This document shows, one piece after another, positions 1 to 8,700 of a stretch of DNA of 64,000 bases; position 1 is the first letter of the stretch, and each line of letters starts with the position of its first letter. Both the position numbers and the translations under genes were made by a program. The stretch is from Akkermansiaceae bacterium (GTDB lineage Bacteria; Verrucomicrobiota; Verrucomicrobiia; Verrucomicrobiales; Akkermansiaceae). The notes under the pieces were generated by a model that did no database searches, had not been told where the DNA came from, and saw only the letters and a program-made list of their open reading frames with translations. The stretch spans positions 62,001 to 126,000 of the forward strand of contig CAJIZY010000002.1 of NCBI GenBank assembly GCA_905181965.1, in the 5' to 3' direction.

Positions 1-1
1 T

Positions 2-145
2 ATCGGACTTCACCTCACCGCAAACCACGGCGGTTTCCGCACCGGTCTCGGTGAGATTGCGATCACAACAAGCGGTATTCCCGAGCCAAGTTCACTTGGA
101 CTTCTCCTTCTTGGCGGTGTCCTTGGACTTCGTCGCCGTCGCTAA
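2..145 (+). CDS. PEP-CTERM sorting-domain protein, C-terminal end only
   Basis: Only the last 47 codons are in the window; the gene starts to the left. The tail reads IPEPSSLGLLLLGGVLGLRR followed by two more arginines and a stop. That is the classic PEP-CTERM arrangement: Pro-Glu-Pro, one hydrophobic helix, then a basic cluster. In known systems such proteins are exported, recognised by an exosortase (EpsH/XrtA family) and processed near the PEP motif. The upstream domain cannot be judged. A strong hairpin terminator follows at 191-217. The exosortase itself is not in this window. Confidence 0.85.
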   Translation: MGLHLTANHGGFRTGLGEIAITTSGIPEPSSLGLLLLGGVLGLRRRR

Positions 146-190
146 GTCACCACTTGGTGAACGAGCCCAACAAGGACTTTAAACCTCTTC

Positions 191-217
191 AGAAAGCCCG
201 CTCATAGCGGGCTTTCT
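191..217 (+). terminator. Rho-independent terminator after the PEP-CTERM gene
   Basis: A perfect 12-bp inverted repeat (191-202 with 206-217) encloses a 3-base loop and is followed by TT. It lies 45 bases past the PEP-CTERM stop and directly before the next ATG at 224. The next gene therefore has almost no leader downstream of the hairpin. Confidence 0.8.
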
Positions 218-223
218 TTGCGT

Positions 224-3200
224 ATGCGAAGACCTCTTCAATCCTCATTTTTAGCGATCGCCTTTTTCGGTGCGGTTTCTTGTCGCAGTGATCGTGACTC
301 CTCCGGAAACGGCGAAGGCCTTGACTCTATCCCCGTCCGCTATGCCGACCGGGACGAATTGGTCGTTACCGATCTGAAACGCTTTGCAGGACAAGGGCCG
401 GATACTGAAACCCTATTTCAGACTGTCGAGGCGACTCCAGCCGGAATGGACTTTATTCACCGGTGGGAACTCAACGCACAGACCGTTAGATTATTCGACC
501 GAATTGAAGCGGGAGGTGGCGTAACGGTAGGTGACGTCGATTCTGATGGCCTGCCTGATGTCTTCCTCACTGCTCCCCAAGGCGGCTCGCGTTTGTATCG
601 AAATCTAGGAGATTTCCGTTTTGAAGACATCACAGAGCGCTCTGGTTTATCAACTGATGCTCTTGAGATGCGGACGGGAGCGTCCTTTGCAGATATTGAT
701 AACGATGGAGATTTAGATTTGGCAGTGTGTGGCTTCGATTGCCCCACTCGATTGTATGTCAACGATGGGAAAGGGACCTTTGTTGATCAGGCCACGGCGC
801 TGGGCTTCGACTTTAAGGGGTCGGGAATCATGGTTTCCTTCTCAGATTACGATCGAGATGGAGACCTTGACGCTTTTATCGCGACCCATCGCTATGCCGT
901 CGATCTCGACAATCCAAATTACGATAATGGTAGGTTTGCGGTAAGTCAGATGCAGCGCGGGAGCGATGGTAAAATGGGCATGCCACCGTGGCTTGACGAG
1001 CTTTGGGGAACCGTCGATCGCCCCGGAAAAGGGCCATTCATTATCCGAGCAGGTCAACGTGGACGCCTTCTTCGTAATGACGGGAGTCAGTTTGCAGAAG
1101 TCGGTCTTAAGGCAGGGATCGATGATCGAGGTATGTCCCTATCCGCCACATGGTGGGATCATAACGGTGACGGCTGGCCTGACCTCTATCTTGCCAACGA
1201 TTTCTTAGGGTCAGACCGCCTTTACGAAAATCAAAAAGACGGCACCTTTCGGGATGTGGCACCCGAGGTTTTACCGCAGGTGCCATGGTATTCAATGGGG
1301 AGCGATGTCGGAGATATCAACAACGATGGTCGGGAAGATTTCATTGCAACTGATATGGCCGGCTCGACTCACTACAAGGCAAAGCTTGCGATGGGAGATA
1401 TGAGCAAATTTGCATGGTTTCTGGAGAGTGGAACACCCCGTCAATACATGCGTAATGCCGTTTATCTTAACACCGGGCAGGGACGCAAAATGGAGATCGC
1501 ACAGCAACTTGGGCTCGATGCCTCAGACTGGACCTGGTCACCCAAATTTGGCGATCTCGATTGTGACGGATGGCTTGATATCTTTATCACTAATGGAATG
1601 ACCGCGGATTGGTTTAACAGCGATTCGCGCCGCCATTCTGCCCTTGGGTCCAGTACCTCCTATACTGAACTTGAACCAAAGCGGGACCTCAACATGGCTC
1701 TACGAAACAGGAAAGGCGGAATGTCCTTTGAGCCAGTAGGAGAAAAGTGGGGTTTAGCAGAAGCCAACGCAAGCTTCGGGGCAGCGCTGGCAGACCTCGA
1801 TCTCGATGGTGATCTTGATATCATCGTCAACCGATTTAAGGAACCCGTCGCCCTTTACCGGAATAGAAGTACTAAAGAACGCATCCGGGTTAAATTATTT
1901 GGCCGTGCGAGTAACTCCAAAGGGATCGGTGCGACAGTGACAGTCATCGCGGGCGATATGCACCAAATGCGAACCCTCACTCTCGCCCGTGGTGTCGTTT
2001 CAACCAATGAAGCTTTAGCTCAGTTTGGGCTTGGGGAACTTAATAAAATCGATGAACTCATTGTGAACTGGCCAAGTGGGCATACCCAAAGCTTCACCAA
2101 CTTGGAATCTGGTAAGACTTATGAAGTCACCGAGCCGATTGGACTCCCAGCAAAGAAAACAGCTCCTGAGGCGACTCCTGATCCTTTTTTCATAAAAGAT
2201 CAAAGCCTCCCGGACATTGCACATCAAGAACTCGAATTTGATGACTTTGGGACGCAACCACTTCTTCCGAATCGGATGTCACGTTTGGGACCAGGGCTTG
2301 CGGTAGGTGACATCGATGGCGATGGCGATGAAGATGCTTACCTCGGAGGAGCCCTGGGCTCGGACGGAGTGATTATAGAAAACAACGGGGAAAGCTGGAA
2401 AGCAGACACCCGAATCAGCGGAGGGAGCGATCATGAAGATATGGGTGCACTTTTCTTCGATACCGAGGGTGACGGAGACCTTGACCTTTACGTTGTAAGC
2501 GGCGGCGTTGAGTCTGAAAAAGGTTCTTCGAACTATCGTGACCGCCTCTACCTGAATGACGGGAAAGGAAAATTTGGGCTAAGCGATGGGGGGGCTCTTC
2601 CCGAGGTGATGGAAAGCGGATCTTGTGTGGTCGCTGCTGATTATGATGGAGATGGCGACCTCGATCTCTTCGTGGGTGGCAGAATCATTCCAGGAGAATA
2701 TCCAATGGCCCCTTCAAGTCATTTACTTCGAAACGACTCGAAGGAAGGTCGGGTTCAATTCGTAGATGTGACCTCAGAGGCCGCTCCCGCTCTTCAAAAT
2801 TTAGGGATGGTGACCTCGGCATTATGGTCAGACGTGAACGGCGACGGTGATTCAGACCTTTTGATAACCGCTGAGTGGGGGCCAGTACGTTGGTTTTGTA
2901 ACAACGATGGTAAGTTCACCGAGAACGAGGACTCGGGAATTTCCAATCTCTCGGGATGGTGGAATGGAATTGTAGGGGGCGATCTCGATCATGATGGTGA
3001 TATTGATTACGTCGTCAGTAACTTCGGACTTAATACGAAATATCATCCTTCAACCAAGAAGCCGGCCATCCTTTATTATGGGGATTTCTCCGGGAATGGG
3101 GAGAGGCGAATTGTTGAAGCCAAGGCTACCATTAAGGGCACCCTTCCAGTCCGAGGATTTAGTTGCTCAAGTTCAGCGATTCCAAGTGTCTTAGAAAAAA

Positions 3201-3928
3201 TGGGAAGCAAGAAACCCTTCCATAACTTTGCAATTAAGGCTCTCGATGAAATCTATACTGAAGCGCGCCTTGAAAAAGCTCAGCGCTTCGAAGTAAATGA
3301 ACTACGGAGCGGTGCGTTCATAAACGATGGTGAGGGAAAGTTTACCTTTCGTGCTCTTCCCGCACTGGCACAGGCTGCACCTGGTTTTGGGATGTCGCTA
3401 GGTGATATCAATGGAGACGCTCATCTTGACCTGTATATGGTCCAAAATTTCTTCAGTCCACAACCTGAAACCGGACGGATGCACGGAGCAATGAGTATCC
3501 TCATGACTGGTCGAGGAGATGGGATGTTCGATTCCGTGTGGCCTGAAAAAAGTGGGCTGGTTGTCCCAGGGGACGCAAAGGGTCTCGTGCAATTTTCAAA
3601 GGGCCGTTTTCTCATCAGTCAGAATAATGGAGAAACACTTTTATTCCGTCCTAATTATGACCGTTCGCAGCAGTGCCATATTCGATTGATCGGTCAGTCT
3701 AAAAACCGGCGAGCGATTGGAGCTCGAATTTCTTGCTCATTAGAAGGTGTGCTGCTTGGGAGCTTTGAAGTTTATGGAGGCAGTGGCTACCTCAGTTCCG
3801 GAACCTCGATAATATCAATACCTCATGAAGGTGAGGGCATGATAGAGGTTAAGGTTGAATGGCCTGATGGTTCAAAGAGTAACCACCAAATTCCCGCAAA
3901 AGAAGGCGGAGAGATTAGAAAACCGTGA
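224..3928 (+). CDS. FG-GAP/VCBS repeat lipoprotein with two ASPIC/UnbV domains
   Basis: A 1234-residue exported protein. The N-terminus is a lipoprotein signal with lipobox GAVSC about 20 residues in, so it is probably anchored to a membrane. The ATG at 224 is preferred to the in-frame TTG at 218, which lies at the end of the terminator hairpin. The body contains many FG-GAP/VCBS-type repeats with Ca-binding DxDxDGxxD loops (e.g. DVDSDGLPD, DIDNDGDLDL, DYDGDGDLDL), expected to form beta-propellers. An ASPIC/UnbV-like domain lies near residues 550-640 (GIGATVTV, VNWPSGHTQ) and a second at the C-terminus (AIGARISC, VEWPDGSKS), so the protein looks like a tandem duplication of a propeller-UnbV unit. 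Its partner or ligand is unknown. It converges on the CotH-type gene. Confidence 0.85.
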   Translation: MRRPLQSSFLAIAFFGAVSCRSDRDSSGNGEGLDSIPVRYADRDELVVTDLKRFAGQGPDTETLFQTVEATPAGMDFIHRWELNAQTVRLFDRIEAGGGVTVGDVDSDGLPDVFLTAPQGGSRLYRNLGDFRFEDITERSGLSTDALEMRTGASFADIDNDGDLDLAVCGFDCPTRLYVNDGKGTFVDQATALGFDFKGSGIMVSFSDYDRDGDLDAFIATHRYAVDLDNPNYDNGRFAVSQMQRGSDGKMGMPPWLDELWGTVDRPGKGPFIIRAGQRGRLLRNDGSQFAEVGLKAGIDDRGMSLSATWWDHNGDGWPDLYLANDFLGSDRLYENQKDGTFRDVAPEVLPQVPWYSMGSDVGDINNDGREDFIATDMAGSTHYKAKLAMGDMSKFAWFLESGTPRQYMRNAVYLNTGQGRKMEIAQQLGLDASDWTWSPKFGDLDCDGWLDIFITNGMTADWFNSDSRRHSALGSSTSYTELEPKRDLNMALRNRKGGMSFEPVGEKWGLAEANASFGAALADLDLDGDLDIIVNRFKEPVALYRNRSTKERIRVKLFGRASNSKGIGATVTVIAGDMHQMRTLTLARGVVSTNEALAQFGLGELNKIDELIVNWPSGHTQSFTNLESGKTYEVTEPIGLPAKKTAPEATPDPFFIKDQSLPDIAHQELEFDDFGTQPLLPNRMSRLGPGLAVGDIDGDGDEDAYLGGALGSDGVIIENNGESWKADTRISGGSDHEDMGALFFDTEGDGDLDLYVVSGGVESEKGSSNYRDRLYLNDGKGKFGLSDGGALPEVMESGSCVVAADYDGDGDLDLFVGGRIIPGEYPMAPSSHLLRNDSKEGRVQFVDVTSEAAPALQNLGMVTSALWSDVNGDGDSDLLITAEWGPVRWFCNNDGKFTENEDSGISNLSGWWNGIVGGDLDHDGDIDYVVSNFGLNTKYHPSTKKPAILYYGDFSGNGERRIVEAKATIKGTLPVRGFSCSSSAIPSVLEKMGSKKPFHNFAIKALDEIYTEARLEKAQRFEVNELRSGAFINDGEGKFTFRALPALAQAAPGFGMSLGDINGDAHLDLYMVQNFFSPQPETGRMHGAMSILMTGRGDGMFDSVWPEKSGLVVPGDAKGLVQFSKGRFLISQNNGETLLFRPNYDRSQQCHIRLIGQSKNRRAIGARISCSLEGVLLGSFEVYGGSGYLSSGTSIISIPHEGEGMIEVKVEWPDGSKSNHQIPAKEGGEIRKP

Positions 3929-4099
3929 TACGCCACTCAGAGCTCGTGTGGGACTTCTCAATCAGTTGCAAGAACTCTTTAATCTCAAGCCGAGAGTGTT
4001 CGAAAGACTTGGCTCCTCGCCCAACTTTTCCCCTCTCCACAATCGTGCCTCAAGATGAGGCAGATTCCTACAGACCGACTCGGGGGAATATGGAGCAAC

Positions 4100-5023
4100 T
4101 TAATTGACGCGGATACGGAAGTAGCGGCCCAACTGCGCACCTACAGAATTTTCATCACGAGCAGTTAGAGTAGAGGTCCCATCCCCGTTATCGAGATCAC
4201 TCTGAATCGTGAAGTTCCCATCAGCATTCCTCCATTCAGTAAGATCAGATGAGGCTTCGATCCGAATCCTGAATCCAGTCAGTCCCTGACGCAGTCGGTA
4301 ACTTAACTCAGCGTATGTCTCTCCGCCATCACTAACGATCGCAACCGAAGGAAGATCAATAGAAGAGGCATCCCGTGGATCCGTTCCAAAAACATGCTCA
4401 AGCAAATTACTGACTCCGTCGGAGTCTGCATCTGCTAGCGACCCGGAGATCGTCGCATCAAGCAGCTCTGCTTCTGAAAAATAATCGGCACGCCAGTCGA
4501 TTGGCGGCACTGAATTGACAACTCCTGGGGTTCCTCCTGAATTGAGAGAGGCTAGCCAGCTATTGGGGTCACTTCCATAAAGCGCAGGAAGAATTCTCAC
4601 TAAAGTGGTTCCTGTTCCATCTGGAGAAGTAGGCCACGGGCTACTATCATTGTATTCTGTGATATCAACTGCAGGCATCAAGTCGGGTTCTAAGGCAATC
4701 GGATTTGCCTCTGGGAGTTTTAGACTCACCTTTTCACCACCATTGGAAAGCCTTCCCGAGTAGGGCCCAAAGACGCCCACTGAAGCTGGGGGATTGAAGG
4801 TCGAACGGAAAGTCGCGGGATTGTTTTCAACAACGAGAACGACTTCCCCGGGAATAAGCTCAGGAGCGGTCGGGCCAAATACGAATCCGATCCCAGCAAT
4901 TTGGACGCCTGCCAAAGGAACCCGAGAACCCGAAATATTCTGGATCTCGATAAATTCAACGCTGCCGTTAGCTGGGTGATACATCATCTCGGTGATCACC
5001 AAACGTCCGCGACGCGCAGGCAA
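4100..5023 (-). CDS. Lamin-tail-domain C-terminal fragment of the broken CotH-type gene
   Basis: This open frame of 307 codons begins at a TTG with no credible start. It opens with a lamin-tail domain (GRLVITEMMYHP, VEFIEIQNIS), then a thrombospondin-3-like Ca loop (DADSDGVSNLLEHVFG), and ends in a beta-rich domain seen at the ends of many large Verrucomicrobial secreted proteins. It shares its frame with the 5060-5659 fragment and is separated from it by a TAA at 5060-5062. The alternative frame between about 5061 and 5010 reads NTRSGATSFNASN, which would bridge the two pieces if there were two compensating indels. I read it as the C-terminal end of the gene that begins at 10139. Confidence 0.7.
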   Translation of the reverse strand: MPARRGRLVITEMMYHPANGSVEFIEIQNISGSRVPLAGVQIAGIGFVFGPTAPELIPGEVVLVVENNPATFRSTFNPPASVGVFGPYSGRLSNGGEKVSLKLPEANPIALEPDLMPAVDITEYNDSSPWPTSPDGTGTTLVRILPALYGSDPNSWLASLNSGGTPGVVNSVPPIDWRADYFSEAELLDATISGSLADADSDGVSNLLEHVFGTDPRDASSIDLPSVAIVSDGGETYAELSYRLRQGLTGFRIRIEASSDLTEWRNADGNFTIQSDLDNGDGTSTLTARDENSVGAQLGRYFRIRVN

Positions 5024-5059
5024 TTGGAGGCATTGAAGGAAGTTGCGCCCGAGCGGGTG

Positions 5060-5659
5060 TTAAGAAATTTTACCAATCGAGTTTACGTGCCGCCCAAAAC
5101 TAAAGCCTGCCGCGCTATCTCCAAAGGTGAAACCATGAACATAATCGGTTCGCTCTCCGCTCGGGGTTGCAGAAAGAAGGAACACTTCCTCTCCTCCGGA
5201 ACTCAGCCCAAAACTTGTCGTTTCGGTTGTGTCCCCATCTGGCTCAGGAGGGTCCTCATCTGGCTTTATAACCTCACTTGTGACCAAGTTGACATTGTCA
5301 ATATCAAGGCCCATAGCTGCGCCACCTGTGCGACCAGCAATCTGGATGCGGAAATCATCAGGTGCTCCAGCAAGAGCGAAATCAGTGAAGACACTTTCTC
5401 CGTTGACTGATGCACTAATATTTGCGCCATTTCCACTGCGAGTCAGTGAGACCTCAAGAGGAATCCACTCACCGGCAGGCAAATTGTAAACAGCATCAGC
5501 ACTTTCGACACCGTCGTAGTTCACAGTAGCGTTGGTGCCATTGAAAGTTCTGAAGCCAACTCCAACAGAGTTAGTTAAATTTGCAGCTCGCTCTTCCTCA
5601 CCGCTGCGTCCTCCCGCACCTGAGCGGACGTGATCGTTGCCGTGAGTCGCGACGTCCAC
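5060..5659 (-). CDS. LamG/concanavalin-like middle fragment of the broken CotH-type gene
   Basis: The open frame has no plausible start. Its sequence (VGVGFRTFNGTNATVNYDGV, LPAGEWIPLEVSLTRSG) looks like a concanavalin-like jelly-roll domain, followed by an acidic proline-rich linker (PDEDPPEPDGDTTE) and the phrase FGLSSGGEEVFLLSA common in lamin-tail proteins. Between 5683 and 5795 the coding sense jumps frame at least five times: YYRL, then NNDGDARATTW, then FPATGTAGWQTATLD, then MDVRA, then DQHL, then ADGFGVAFVD. It is therefore the continuation of the long frame ending at 5790 and not a separate gene. Whether the indels are real or consensus errors cannot be told from sequence alone. Confidence 0.65.
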   Translation of the reverse strand: MDVATHGNDHVRSGAGGRSGEEERAANLTNSVGVGFRTFNGTNATVNYDGVESADAVYNLPAGEWIPLEVSLTRSGNGANISASVNGESVFTDFALAGAPDDFRIQIAGRTGGAAMGLDIDNVNLVTSEVIKPDEDPPEPDGDTTETTSFGLSSGGEEVFLLSATPSGERTDYVHGFTFGDSAAGFSFGRHVNSIGKIS

Positions 5660-5789
5660 GAATGCGACGCCGAAGCCATCGGCTTGAGATGCTGATCACG
5701 CGCGAACATCCATCGTCGAGTGTCGCGGTTTGCCATCCAGCGGTGCCGGTCGCTGGAAATGCCATGTGGTTGCCCGTGCATCGCCGTCG

Positions 5790-8700
5790 TTATTGAGCAA
5801 GTCTGTAGTAGCTCCCAGTTGGTCCACCTGCCACGACGGAGCCAATTGGTCCCTGCCTGTAAACGCTTGCGTCGGTCCAGGCACCGCCACCGTTTCCGTC
5901 AAAGTCGGCGAGAAGCGTGACTATGCCAGGATCGGGATCAGGATCGGGATCGGGATCGGGATCGGGATCGGGATCGGGATCGGGATCGGGATCGGGATCG
6001 GGATCGGGATCGGGATCGGCATCGGGAGGTATGATTGAATCGTTGGGAATTCTAAACTTCTCAGGCTTTCCAAGATCATCGGTTAACCACCAACCCCCAA
6101 GATCAATGGAAGTTCCATTTGGGTTAAATATTTCGATAGCGTCGGCCGCACCATTCGTAATCACTTCGTTAACATAAATGTTCGGAACCTCGATCGTGCT
6201 AGGCTCGCTCTTTCCAGGTGAACCAAGAAGGCTCCGGCTAGCGGTCCAACTCGCGCCATTTGACGGGGCGTTTAAATCAACAAGAACGAGAGAACGACCA
6301 TTGTCAGCCCGGGTAGGCCATGTTCCTGAAGAGGCGAAATTAATGGACTGGATCAGAGAATCCTCACCACGGAGCTCAAGCAGCTCGCCATCATTGTTGA
6401 GTGAGCCCCCAAATTCCCCAGCGATGAGACTATTACGCCCTTCTCCATAGATCTTTTGGAAGGCCGAGAGATCATTCACGACAAGAACTTTCCCACCCGG
6501 TGAAAGAGAACGAACGGAGCCTGAAGAAAAATCGAAGGTCACTCCACGAGTGAACGAGGCATCGCTTAAAGAAATATTAGTTTCGCTAATATTTTCGAGT
6601 TCAATGAATTCAAAGTTACTGTCTTCGTCCAGGGAATTTCCAAGGTCGTAGGGATCAAACATGATTTCCCGAATCACCAGATTTGTAGAATCGGCCGGTA
6701 TTTCATCGACTAAATACTCCAATTTCAAAGGAGACCCCCATCCGGTTCCAACAGGCACCCCTGATCCAGGGTTACTCCCCCCCCGCGGGTCAGAGATTCG
6801 CGCGAAGAGGCGGGCAGTCTCAGTAAGAGTAATAGGACCAGTGTATTCAATACCGCCCGATTCTCCCGGGTCGACCTGTTTTTCGCCAGCGACAAGGCGG
6901 GCCTGAATCAAAAAGTCACTGCTTGTGCTGCTTCCATTAAGACCATGAATAGCGAGGATATTTTCGCCCGGCTTAAGCGCATTGACGAAAGCATCAGCAC
7001 CAAAGTCGATAAAAGTAACAGCGATTCCATCATCATTATTTTGCGAAGCACTAGAATTCCAGTTGAGAGAACCGGGCGCATTACCTGAGGCAATCCGTGT
7101 CCCATTTAGGAATGCCACGAAGCCATCATCGTATCGCATTTGCAGGGTGAGATAATTGAACTTAGCGATATCTCCAGCATCGACATTGAATGGGATTCTC
7201 ACATAAGCACTGGTATTGACCCCCGACATAACGGGATTGGGTGCTTCTAAGTTTATATTAATATAGGGATTGTAAGTTGAAGCACTGTCAAAGCCGACCC
7301 CGTTGGTCCCACCGATCCAGCTAGAATCATCGAATGGTTCGTTTCCACCACGCCAGTTTGTCCCAATATTACTGGTTGGAACAAGGGCTTTGGCCGGAGC
7401 GGTAATATCAACCAGAGTTTTGGTATTCAGGACGGTTGTATTACTAGTGAAGCGCGGATCAGTCCCATTTAGAGTATACCAAATACTGCGGCCATTGCTT
7501 AAATTCCCCGAAAGGGAAAGGGTCGTTCCAGCAGGAAAGGTCCCTCCATTAAGATTGGCAGTAGGTTCAGGAACAAATTGTCCATCCATCCAGTTGAGCC
7601 GAGTGGTTAGCCAGTCTCTTAGATGCTCGACTTCGCCAGCGTATCCACCGAAACGTGGCTGGCTAGAGAAGCGTTGAAAATTTCTCACCTGTGCTTGATT
7701 GAGTTCAGCGGCGTAGTCGGCGATGATTTTTTGAACATTTTCATTGGTCCAAACGTCCTTTCGAAGTTCGAAATATCGATCGATGTAGAGTTGCCAAAAC
7801 TCCTCATTCCCAAAGAGTTGATTCCACCAAGCATAGGTGAAGTAGTTCGTTCCTCCAGACCAGCTTCGTGGATTGTCATCTCGGCTATCGGTCGAATCCA
7901 TTGAGCGGTCAAAATCCCAGATGGGTCCAAACTCGACCTTCCCAGAGCGCTTTTTATGAAAGTAGGTACTCAATCTTAGGGCATCCGCGTTGAGAGCCAG
8001 AACGTTTAAAAGGTGATGGTCTACCCAGGCGAGAGGATCAATATATTCCTCATAGTTTCCGGAGCTTAACGAACTTGTCATATCATTGAGGTGATTGCGG
8101 AGCCACGTTGCTTGCGCCGAGGTGACGTCCTCTTCTTTTGGATAAACCCAACCCAAAGACCGTCCTCCAGCACTTAACCCGCCGTCACCAGGGTCAAGTC
8201 GGTCGATTTTCATGATGTAGCCACCAGTAATGCCCGGCTCCGAAGAAACGCTGTCCGGAAGTCGCTCCACGTCGACCCTTTCCTTATCGCGTGAGATCTT
8301 CTCCATGAAAGTGTAAACACCATCATAGTCGGCGCTACTTCTCGTTCCATAACTCAAGCTTCCTCCATTGGTATTAAGAAAGAGTTCTACGAATCGAGTA
8401 CGCATTGCGTAGCGCCCAGTTTGATTACTCAGATTATAGATGAACGCATTTCGCATCAGGGAGCGGTCAAACTGAGATCTCGCATTGAGAATCCAATCCG
8501 ATTCATCAGGCATCCCAAAGGGTGATATATCCTTGTTCCGATTATTTTCGTTCCAGGCCTCGATACTGTAGGCCTTCTTTTCAAATCCAGAAGAAGACGA
8601 TCCCCGAGTCTTATAACCCCCGCGAGTCCCAAGAGAATAAGGTTTGTTAAGGCGCGTGATCCCGGTGGCAGGATCGGGCTCAAAAAAGGCAAAAAAGACG

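Noticed and set aside
5929-6024. Possible CRISPR or satellite array
   Set aside because: Units are 6 bp and coding for Asp-Pro; no spacers exist, so it is a coding microsatellite.
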